Assembly (NCBI GenBank): GCA_025356765.1
Contig: JANXRO010000051.1
Coordinates: forward strand, 1-5,099
From: Hyphomicrobiales bacterium
GTDB taxonomy: Bacteria > Pseudomonadota > Alphaproteobacteria > Rhizobiales > Aestuariivirgaceae
Direction of reading: 5' to 3'
Length of the DNA stretch: 5,099 nt
The position numbers were made by a program, and so were the translations under genes. Shown piece after piece: positions 1-5,099 of this stretch. The number at the start of each line of letters is the position of its first letter. Within the stretch, counting starts at the first letter, position 1. Under the pieces are notes generated by a model. That model made no database searches. It worked only from the letters and a program-made list of their open reading frames with translations, and was not told where the DNA came from.

Positions 1-1490
1 AGACGCTTGCCATAGAGTTCAACCACATCAACATGACCCGCAATGCGTTGATACATCAACGGTTGGGTGAAGCTTGGTTCATCAGTTTCATTATGGCCAT
101 AACGCCTGTAACAGAACATATCGATGACAACTGGTTTTTTAAATTGCTGACGAAATTCAACAGCAACTTTGGCCGCAAACACCACAGCTTCAGGATCATC
201 GCCATTCACATGAAAGATTGGCGCTTCGATCATCTTGGCAATATCAGATGGATAGGGCGAAGAACGCGACCACAAGGGCGATGTGGTAAAACCAATTTGG
301 TTGTTGATGATGAAGTGAATTGACCCACCAGAGCGATGGCCCTTCAAGCCCGAAAGCCCGAAACATTCGGCAATAACACCTTGGCCAGCAAATGCGGCAT
401 CACCATGGATGAGCAAAGGCAGAACTGATGTGCGTTCCTTATCACCGCGTTGATCTTGCTTGGCCCGCGCCTTGCCCAGAACCACAGGATCAACAATTTC
501 CAAATGAGAAGGGTTGGCCGTCAGCGACAAATGAACCGTGTTGCCATCAAACACACGATCGGATGATGATCCCAAATGATATTTTACATCGCCTGAACCT
601 TCCACCTCATCAGGGGTGGAAGAGCCGCCTTGAAATTCATGGAAAATGGCTGAAAATGGTTTTGCCATAACATTGGCCAAAACATTCAATCGACCACGAT
701 GCGCCATGCCCAACACAATTTCTTGAACACCAAGCTGGCCGCCACGTTTGATAATTTGCTCTAAAGCGGGGATCATGCCTTCGCCACCATCGAGCCCAAA
801 GCGCTTGGTGCCAGTATATTTAACATTCAGAAATTGCTCAAAGCCCTCAGATTCAATCAACTTGTTGAGGATGGCTTTTTTGCCTTGCACCGTGAAGGTG
901 ATTTCTTTGTCAGGCCCTTCGATGCGCTGTTGCAGCCAGGCTTTTTGGGCAGGGTCTGTAATGTGCATAAACTCCACACCCAACGTGCCGCAATAAGTGC
1001 GCCGAAGAATATCAATCACCTGGCGAATGGTGGCTTGCTCTAGGCCCAAAACATTGTCGAGAAATACAGGCCTGTCCATGTCAGCTTCGGTAAAGCCATA
1101 GCTTGCAGGATCAAGCTCTGGGTGGCTGGCAGGCTCTTTCAATTTCAACGGATCGAGATCAGCCGCCAAATGGCCGCGCATACGGTACGCTCTGATCATC
1201 ATCAGCGCGCGCACAGAATCGAGCGTGGCTTTTTTTACTGTGTCGGGAGCGGGTTGTGCGATAGGCGAAGCCACTGGGGCCTTAGCCACTTCGGCTTTTG
1301 CGCGGGCTTCAATTTTTGGCGCTAAGGTTTTTTCATAGGCGGCCCAATTGCCATCTAAGGCGGCGGTGAACTCATCTGCCGGCTTTGCTGGCCAATCGGC
1401 GCGTTGCCATGAGGGGCCTTGGTTTGGTTGCTCATCTCCAAAAAGATAATACGACTGCTCAAACGCTGTCGTGTCGTCAGATTTATCCAT
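1..1490 (-). CDS. sucA: 2-oxoglutarate dehydrogenase E1 component, 3' end outside the window
   Basis: This is the thiamine-diphosphate-dependent E1 subunit of the 2-oxoglutarate dehydrogenase complex, which decarboxylates 2-oxoglutarate and passes the succinyl group to the lipoyl domain of E2 (SucB). The 496 complete codons visible cover roughly the first half of the protein. Clear family motifs are ALDGNW (residues 44-49), an Ala/Pro-rich linker, MMIRAYRMRGHL, GMAHRGRLNVLANV with His264, SLTANPSHLEIVDP, the ThDP/Mg motif starting at GDAAF (Asp364) and ending at NNQ (396-398), and YGHNETDEP with His466. The ATG at 1490 is the only usable start: an in-frame TGA lies six codons upstream and the codons between are not start codons. 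The Shine-Dalgarno is weak (GGGTGA, five bases before ATG). The protein begins about 45 residues shorter than typical alphaproteobacterial SucA and lacks the usual N-terminal segment (GANAAYIEELY type). sucB is expected downstream. The identity is secure. Confidence 0.97.
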   Translation of the reverse strand, partial: MDKSDDTTAFEQSYYLFGDEQPNQGPSWQRADWPAKPADEFTAALDGNWAAYEKTLAPKIEARAKAEVAKAPVASPIAQPAPDTVKKATLDSVRALMMIRAYRMRGHLAADLDPLKLKEPASHPELDPASYGFTEADMDRPVFLDNVLGLEQATIRQVIDILRRTYCGTLGVEFMHITDPAQKAWLQQRIEGPDKEITFTVQGKKAILNKLIESEGFEQFLNVKYTGTKRFGLDGGEGMIPALEQIIKRGGQLGVQEIVLGMAHRGRLNVLANVMAKPFSAIFHEFQGGSSTPDEVEGSGDVKYHLGSSSDRVFDGNTVHLSLTANPSHLEIVDPVVLGKARAKQDQRGDKERTSVLPLLIHGDAAFAGQGVIAECFGLSGLKGHRSGGSIHFIINNQIGFTTSPLWSRSSPYPSDIAKMIEAPIFHVNGDDPEAVVFAAKVAVEFRQQFKKPVVIDMFCYRRYGHNETDEPSFTQPLMYQRIAGHVDVVELYGKR

Positions 1491-1511
1491 CTTTTCACCC
1501 GCCGTTCAACG

Positions 1512-1542
1512 CTGGTCTTTGGCACAATCGCCAACTTACCAG
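1512..1542 (-). promoter_or_regulatory. second, longer stem-loop of the sucA leader, GATTGT loop
   Basis: In the sucA sense the inner stem is TTGGC-GATTGT-GCCAA (1534-1519). It is enclosed by an outer five-base-pair stem, CTGGT (1542-1538) with ACCAG (1516-1512), separated from the inner stem by a small internal loop of three bases (AAG) on one side and two (AG) on the other. That gives ten base pairs in all. It starts one base after the first stem-loop ends and stops 21 bases before the sucA ATG, close enough to influence ribosome access. No T-run follows it. Confidence 0.55.
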
Positions 1543-1557
1543 TCGGGCACAATCGCC
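1521..1557 (-). repeat. 12-bp direct repeat pair GGCGATTGTGCC
   Basis: Two exact copies of GGCGATTGTGCC (1557-1546 and 1532-1521 on the minus strand) are spaced 25 bases start to start. Each copy forms the loop and inner stem of one of the two hairpins. I found no further copy elsewhere in the window by eye. Confidence 0.8.
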
Positions 1558-1559
1558 CG
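1544..1559 (-). promoter_or_regulatory. first stem-loop of the sucA leader, GATTGT loop
   Basis: In the sucA sense the sequence is CGGGC-GATTGT-GCCCG: a perfect five-base-pair, GC-rich stem with a six-base loop. The flanking bases (1560 and 1543) do not pair. Its loop and the inner GGC/GCC pairs are identical to those of the neighbouring hairpin, while the outer two pairs differ but remain complementary. It could act as RNA or as a protein-binding DNA dyad; the sequence alone does not decide. Confidence 0.55.
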
Positions 1560-1586
1560 TGTAAACTCTTGTCTTAGATTATGCTT

Positions 1587-1615
1587 TAATTATGCCTGAA
1601 TTGTTACGATTTCAA
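1587..1615 (-). promoter_or_regulatory. possible sigma70-type promoter for sucA
   Basis: On the minus strand, TTGAAA (1615-1610) is followed after exactly 17 bases by TAATTA (1592-1587). The -35 element overlaps the last codons of sucD. Initiation would fall near 1580, giving a leader of about 90 bases that would contain both stem-loops. The spacing is ideal and each hexamer is a fair match, but short matches in AT-rich DNA arise by chance, and an alternative -10 (CATAAT, 1594-1589) would have a poorer 15-base spacer. Confidence 0.35.
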
Positions 1616-2479
1616 TGCCTGCAACAGTGTTTCACCCAAAAGAGCTGGCGAATCTGAAACATGAATGCCAGCGCGCTTCATGGCTTCCACTTTCGAACCT
1701 GCGTCACCCTTACCACCGGAAATAATCGCACCGGCGTGGCCCATGCGGCGGCCCGGAGGGGCTGTGCGGCCCGCAATGAAGCCTGCCATTGGTTTTTTGG
1801 TTTTATTGGTGCGGATGAATTCAGCCGCATCTTCTTCTGCTGAGCCGCCAATTTCGCCAATCATGATGATCGATTTGGTTTCAGGGTCACCTAAGAACAT
1901 TTCCAGCATATCGATAAATTCAGTGCCCTTTACCGGGTCGCCGCCAATGCCCACGGCCGTGGTTTGGCCAAGGCCAGCCCGCGTGGTTTGGAAAACGGCT
2001 TCATAGGTGAGCGTGCCAGAGCGTGAGACGATGCCAACATTGCCTTTTTTGAAAATGTTGCCGGGCATAATGCCAATCTTGCATTCATCAGGTGTTAAAA
2101 CACCGGGGCAGTTTGGCCCGATGAGGCGGGATTTGGAGCCAGATAATGCCCGCTTAACCTTAACCATATCCAAAACCGGAATGCCTTCGGTGATGCACAC
2201 AATCAGCGGAATTTCCGCATCAATGGCTTCAAGAATGGCATCAGCCGCGAAGGGAGGCGGCACATAGATGACTGAAGCATCAGCGCCAGTTTTCTCGCGA
2301 GCAGCATGAACGGTATCAAACACAGGTAGGCCCAAATGTTTTGTGCCGCCTTTGCCCGGGGTCACCCCGCCCACCATCTGCGTGCCATAAGCAATCGCTG
2401 ATTGCGAATGGAATGTGCCCGCTTCACCAGTAAATCCCTGGCAGATGACTTTGGTTTTTTTAGAAACGAGGATCGACAT
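1604..2479 (-). CDS. sucD: succinyl-CoA synthetase, alpha subunit
   Basis: This is the CoA-binding and phosphohistidine subunit of succinyl-CoA synthetase, which with SucC converts succinyl-CoA and phosphate to succinate while making ATP or GTP. The protein has 291 residues, a usual length. The N-terminal CoA-binding Rossmann domain shows GFTGEAG (15-21) and YVPPPFAADAI (72-82). Further on are ITEGIP (96-101), IGPNCPGV (120-127), SRSGTLTYE (152-160) and GIGGDP (177-182). The active-site histidine, phosphorylated during catalysis, is His248 in GRRMGHAGAI. The ATG start sits three bases after the stop of the preceding small gene. Only a weak, purine-rich GAAAGTGA precedes it, so translation probably depends on coupling to upstream genes. 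In most bacteria sucD follows sucC directly; here another gene intervenes. No frame damage is visible and the enzyme looks functional. Confidence 0.98.
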   Translation of the reverse strand: MSILVSKKTKVICQGFTGEAGTFHSQSAIAYGTQMVGGVTPGKGGTKHLGLPVFDTVHAAREKTGADASVIYVPPPFAADAILEAIDAEIPLIVCITEGIPVLDMVKVKRALSGSKSRLIGPNCPGVLTPDECKIGIMPGNIFKKGNVGIVSRSGTLTYEAVFQTTRAGLGQTTAVGIGGDPVKGTEFIDMLEMFLGDPETKSIIMIGEIGGSAEEDAAEFIRTNKTKKPMAGFIAGRTAPPGRRMGHAGAIISGGKGDAGSKVEAMKRAGIHVSDSPALLGETLLQALKS

Positions 2480-2482
2480 GAG

Positions 2483-3016
2483 CTAGTTCACTTTCGAGAA
2501 ATTGGTACTTGTGAATGTAAGAAGGCTTGTCAAATCTCCGGTCACGAACACCACCGTGACATGAGGATTGCTTCCTGGGAGCTTGAGATAAGCATGAGCC
2601 GAGTCAGGGTGAGACGGAGCACTTAAGACATCCCCCAAAAAGGGTCCAAAGTTTTTGTCTTTGGCGAGTCGTTGCTGCAACTCCAAAAAATCGCTTTTTA
2701 CAACTTTACTGTGAAAAAGGACTGTGCAAATTTTTGTCTCGGCGTCTGGATAGACGATTTTCTCAGCATCTATTGAAAAGTTATTCTTCTCGTCGAAAAA
2801 ACCCGCAAACCAATAACTACTCGCAGAGATTGGTTGCCTCTTAACACTAAGGCCAAACGCCACTGCTTGCTGCTGGATATCATCTCCGTTCATCATCCAA
2901 CCACCACAAATTGAAACTATCCCACCAAACAGATCTTGCTTCACTTCGGCATCACATGGAATCGTAGTGAAACAAAGCGACAAGAGAATAATTACAATTG
3001 TTCCGAGCCCTTTCAC
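2483..3016 (-). CDS. exported protein of unknown function, between sucC and sucD
   Basis: I do not recognise this 177-residue protein. Its start is GTG, which overlaps the sucC stop as GTGA, with a strong Shine-Dalgarno (AAAGGA, 3028-3023) six bases upstream; both start and frame are therefore well supported. Residues 1-23 look like a Sec signal peptide: Lys2, then a hydrophobic core (about 4-20), then a CDA site predicting cleavage after Ala23. There is no proper lipobox (TIPC has Pro before Cys), so a soluble periplasmic or secreted protein is more likely than a lipoprotein. The mature part is about 154 residues with two cysteines (37 and 97) that could form a disulfide, a CGGWMMNGDD stretch (37-46), an aromatic YWFAGFF patch (68-74) and a hydrophobic, Thr-rich C-terminal region (153-172). 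There is no further membrane segment. By hand count, 2521-3000 is about 44% GC against about 54% in nearby sucC, consistent with later acquisition or weaker constraint. The gene is intact, and its stop lies three bases from the sucD start. Confidence 0.8.
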   Translation of the reverse strand: MKGLGTIVIILLSLCFTTIPCDAEVKQDLFGGIVSICGGWMMNGDDIQQQAVAFGLSVKRQPISASSYWFAGFFDEKNNFSIDAEKIVYPDAETKICTVLFHSKVVKSDFLELQQRLAKDKNFGPFLGDVLSAPSHPDSAHAYLKLPGSNPHVTVVFVTGDLTSLLTFTSTNFSKVN

Positions 3017-4182
3017 GCGGCGTCCTTTACAGCTTTAACAATTTTTTGCGCAGCATCGTTCAAATCATCGGCGGGCAGAACATTCAGGCCGGAGTCGGTG
3101 ATAATCTTTTTGCCCAATTCCACGTTAGTGCCTTCCAAGCGCACCACCAGCGGAACCTTCAAGCCCACATCGCGCACGGCAGCCACAACGCCTTCTGCGA
3201 TTACATCACATTTCATAATGCCGCCGAATATGTTGACGAGAATGCCCTTCACGCGCGGGTCAGCGGTGATGATCTTGAAGGCGGCCGTCACTTTTTCTTT
3301 AGTTGCACCTCCACCCACATCGAGGAAGTTGGCAGGTTCTGCACCATAAAGCTTAATGATATCCATTGTCGCCATCGCCAAACCAGCGCCGTTGACCATG
3401 CAGCCGATGGAACCATCCAAGGCCACATAAGAAAGATCATATTTCGACGCTTCGATTTCCTTGGGGTCTTCTTCGGTGAGATCACGCAAGGCCACAATAT
3501 CCGGATGGCGCATCAGCGAATTGGAATCGAAGTTCACTTTGGCATCGAGGCAAATCAATTGATTGTCTTTGCTGACAACCAGTGGGTTGATTTCGAGCAA
3601 GCTCATATCTGAATCAACAAAGGCCTTATAAAGCTGACCCATCATTTTGCTGCATTGCTTGGCAAGGTCGCCTTCCAGCTTCAACGCATTGGCAATGCGG
3701 CGCCCCACATAAGGCTGATAGCCAGCAGCAGGATCCACATGAATGGTGATGATTTTTTCTGGCGTGTTGTGGGCAACATCTTCAATGCTCATGCCGCCTT
3801 CGGTGGAAGCGATGAAAGCCACGTTGGAGGTTTCACGGTCCACCAACATTGACAAATAAAGTTCACGCGCAATAGCAGTGCCTTCTTCAATATAAAGGCG
3901 TTGCACCAACTTGCCTTGTGGCCCAGTTTGTGGGGTCACCAAAGTCATGCCCAAAATGCGCGTGGCTTCAGTTTTCACATCAGCGATAGATTTTACAACT
4001 TTCACCCCACCACCAAGCCCGCGACCACCCGCATGGATTTGCGCTTTCACCACCCATACAGGGCCGGGTTGAGCTTCAGCGGCCTTGACCGCTTCATCAA
4101 CTGTGAAGGCCGCAGTGCCTCTTCCGGTGTTCACGCCAAATTTGCGCAACAGTTCCTTGGCTTGATATTCGTGGATGTTCAT
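3013..4182 (-). CDS. sucC: succinyl-CoA synthetase, beta subunit
   Basis: This is the nucleotide- and succinate-binding subunit of succinyl-CoA synthetase, partner of SucD. It has 389 residues, the normal length, and starts with the family's typical MNIHEYQAKELL. The ATP-grasp domain shows Lys46 in VVKAQIHAGGRG (44-55), with the GRG loop at 53-55, and Glu99. The Mg-binding residues are Asn199 in LLEINPL and Asp213 in CLDAKVNFD, at the same numbers as in the Escherichia coli enzyme. The C-terminal ligase domain contains VNGAGLAMATMD (263-274), FLDVGGGA (286-293) and VNIFGGIMKCDVIAEGV (316-332). The loop after GRG reads LGGG rather than the KAGG of E. coli, which I take as lineage variation. 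The start overlaps the mdh stop by one base (TAATG), with GGAG at 4194-4191 as ribosome binding site. The stop overlaps the next gene by four bases. The C-terminus appears complete. Confidence 0.98.
   Translation of the reverse strand: MNIHEYQAKELLRKFGVNTGRGTAAFTVDEAVKAAEAQPGPVWVVKAQIHAGGRGLGGGVKVVKSIADVKTEATRILGMTLVTPQTGPQGKLVQRLYIEEGTAIARELYLSMLVDRETSNVAFIASTEGGMSIEDVAHNTPEKIITIHVDPAAGYQPYVGRRIANALKLEGDLAKQCSKMMGQLYKAFVDSDMSLLEINPLVVSKDNQLICLDAKVNFDSNSLMRHPDIVALRDLTEEDPKEIEASKYDLSYVALDGSIGCMVNGAGLAMATMDIIKLYGAEPANFLDVGGGATKEKVTAAFKIITADPRVKGILVNIFGGIMKCDVIAEGVVAAVRDVGLKVPLVVRLEGTNVELGKKIITDSGLNVLPADDLNDAAQKIVKAVKDAA
3023..3028 (-). promoter_or_regulatory. Shine-Dalgarno of the small exported-protein gene, inside the end of sucC
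   Basis: AAAGGA lies within the last sense codons of sucC, six bases before the GTG start at 3016. It is the best ribosome binding site in the window and decides the GTG start. Together with the four-base GTGA overlap it makes translational coupling to sucC likely. Confidence 0.75.
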
Positions 4183-5099
4183 TATGCAAGCTCCGGTGCC
4201 AGAGTTTTTGCCGCAGCCATAAGGCCATGAACGGCATCGACAGATTTTTGGAAACCGGCTTTTTCTTCTGCGTTCAGCTGCACTTCAACAATGCGCTCAA
4301 CACCTTTTTCACCAATCACAATGGGCACGCCCACGTAAGTTCCACTCACGCCATATTGGCCAGTTAGATGCGCCGCACAAGGCAACACGCGTTTGAAATC
4401 TTTCAAATAGCTTTCAGCCATGGCAATGGCTGATGAGGCAGGTGCGTAATAGGCTGAACCCGTTTTGAGAAGGCCCACAATTTCAGCGCCGCCATCACGG
4501 GTGCGCTGAACGATCTGGTCGATTTTTTCCTGAGTGCTCCAACCCATTTTAACCAGATCAGGCACCGGAATGCCCGCCACGGTGGAATAACGTGTGAGCG
4601 GCACCATCGTGTCGCCATGCCCGCCCATAACGAAGGCGTTCACGTCTTTGACAGACACTTTAAATTCTTCGGCAAGAAAATGTTGGAACCGCGCTGAGTC
4701 CAAAACACCTGCCATGCCGATTAACATATGTGTGGGCAAGCCTGAGAATTTTTGCAAGGCCCAGACCATCACATCGAGGGGGTTAGTGATGCAGATCACA
4801 AACGCATTGGGCGCATGAGCTTTAAGGCCTTCGCCCACAGCTTTCATAACCTTGAGATTGATGCCCACCAGATCATCGCGGCTCATGCCGGGCTTACGGG
4901 GAACACCTGCGGTAACGATGCACACATCGGCACCCGCAATGGCCTCATAAGAATTGGCACCGACAAGTTTTGCATCAAAACCTTCAACCCCGCCAGATTG
5001 GCTGAGATCTAATGTTTTGCCTTGGGGCAGGCCTTCGGCAATATCAAACACCACAACATCGCCTAATTCTTTAAGTGCAATCAAATGGGCCAATGTGCC
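4182..5099 (-). CDS. mdh: malate dehydrogenase (LDH-like type), 5' end outside the window
   Basis: This is NAD-dependent malate dehydrogenase of the LDH-like group, catalysing malate to oxaloacetate in the cytoplasm. The frame is open to the right edge and gives 305 residues. The first visible residues (GTLAHLIALKELGD) are the end of the Rossmann glycine-rich segment, so about 15 residues, including the GAGNIG motif, lie outside. A TTG at 5093 is only an internal Leu codon, not the start. Counting visible residues, Asp19 in VVVFDI is the NAD-specifying acidic residue, GVPRKPGMSRDD (65-76) carries the substrate-binding arginines of the mobile loop, ITNPLDVM (104-111) and MAGVLDSARF (129-138) supply the conserved Asn, Asp and Arg, and GGHGDTMVP (159-167) contains the catalytic His161. 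The motif order, the MDH-type arginine in the loop and the operon position exclude lactate dehydrogenase. Its stop overlaps sucC by one base. Confidence 0.97.
   Translation of the reverse strand, partial: GTLAHLIALKELGDVVVFDIAEGLPQGKTLDLSQSGGVEGFDAKLVGANSYEAIAGADVCIVTAGVPRKPGMSRDDLVGINLKVMKAVGEGLKAHAPNAFVICITNPLDVMVWALQKFSGLPTHMLIGMAGVLDSARFQHFLAEEFKVSVKDVNAFVMGGHGDTMVPLTRYSTVAGIPVPDLVKMGWSTQEKIDQIVQRTRDGGAEIVGLLKTGSAYYAPASSAIAMAESYLKDFKRVLPCAAHLTGQYGVSGTYVGVPIVIGEKGVERIVEVQLNAEEKAGFQKSVDAVHGLMAAAKTLAPELA
4191..4194 (-). promoter_or_regulatory. Shine-Dalgarno of sucC, inside the end of mdh
   Basis: GGAG (4194-4191) lies eight bases before the sucC ATG at 4182 and within the last codons of mdh. 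With the one-base TAATG overlap it supports re-initiation or coupled translation of sucC after mdh. Confidence 0.65.

Larger units (their letters stand above)
1491..1603 (-). promoter_or_regulatory. sucD-sucA intergenic region, probable structured leader of sucA
   Basis: This 113-base gap is the only substantial non-coding stretch in a set of genes that otherwise overlap or nearly touch. Read in the sense of sucA it begins AT-rich, including two CATAAT copies 11 bases apart (1594-1589 and 1583-1578), then carries two adjacent stem-loops, then about 21 unpaired bases up to the sucA ATG. No T-run follows either hairpin, so it does not look like an intrinsic terminator. No small reading frame with a plausible ribosome binding site was recognised in it. 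Inference: it is a 5' leader or operator region that lets sucA be controlled separately from mdh-sucCD. Confidence 0.5.

Noticed and set aside
1519..1535. Plus-strand TGGCAC within the hairpin region, resembling a sigma54 -24 element
   Set aside because: The required GC-containing -12 element at the right spacing is missing, and the orientation points away from sucA. The match comes from the palindromic repeat.
1355..1552. A 65-codon minus-strand frame overlapping the start of sucA, considered as the missing SucA N-terminus in another frame
   Set aside because: Its translation has no similarity to the SucA N-terminal segment and continues out of frame through real sucA codons, so it is a shadow.
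1512..1559. Hairpins as a Rho-independent terminator after sucD
   Set aside because: No T-run follows either stem on either strand, and sucA lies immediately downstream.
2945..2975. Lipoprotein signal at Cys15 or Cys21 of the small exported protein
   Set aside because: The residues before both cysteines do not fit a lipobox: Pro precedes Cys21, and Leu precedes Cys15 within the hydrophobic core. A CDA signal peptidase I site fits better.
2998..3612. A 204-codon open frame on the plus strand, antisense to sucC and the start of the small gene
   Set aside because: It lies almost wholly opposite a secure sucC, shows no recognisable motif, is rich in His/Gln/Phe as expected of a complementary-strand shadow, and has no convincing ribosome binding site.
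4000..4030. LGGG instead of KAGG after the GRG loop of SucC as a functional oddity
   Set aside because: The GRG loop, Lys46, Glu99, Asn199 and Asp213 are intact and this loop varies among SucC proteins, so I see no reason to suspect altered function.
5091..5093. TTG at the right edge as the mdh start
   Set aside because: The preceding codons (Gly-Thr) continue the conserved Rossmann segment, and the family needs about 15 more N-terminal residues, so the true start is outside the window.

Overview
The window is a piece of an alphaproteobacterial TCA-cycle operon, all on the minus strand. In order of transcription (from high to low coordinates) it reads mdh (5' end outside the window), sucC, a small gene for an exported protein of unknown function, sucD, and sucA (3' end outside the window). 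The order mdh-sucC-sucD-sucA and the close match of each protein to the alphaproteobacterial versions (an LDH-like malate dehydrogenase, a 389-residue SucC, a 291-residue SucD, and SucA with its ThDP motifs) point to an alphaproteobacterium. GC content is about 50-54%, moderate for that class. I cannot name the order or genus with confidence.

Layout: 4182-5099 is mdh, lacking about its first 15 codons. Its stop shares one base with the sucC start (TAATG). sucC fills 3013-4182. Its TGA overlaps the GTG start of a 177-codon gene (GTGA, 2483-3016), which encodes a signal peptide and a mature domain of about 154 residues that I do not recognise. Three bases after that gene's stop, sucD begins (1604-2479). 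A 113-base gap (1491-1603) follows, the only real intergenic region in the window. It carries a possible sigma70-type promoter and two back-to-back stem-loops with the same six-base loop. sucA then runs from 1490 off the left edge.

The enzymes carry out neighbouring steps: SucA is the E1 subunit of 2-oxoglutarate dehydrogenase and makes succinyl-CoA with E2 and E3; SucC and SucD form succinyl-CoA synthetase; Mdh oxidises malate to oxaloacetate. The very tight junctions suggest translational coupling from mdh through sucD, while sucA may also be expressed separately through its own leader.

Three things depart from the ordinary picture: an exported protein gene lodged between the genes of the two subunits of a cytoplasmic enzyme; the tandem stem-loop leader before sucA; and a SucA that lacks most of the usual N-terminal segment. 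I see no tRNA, rRNA, CRISPR array, insertion sequence or phage gene.
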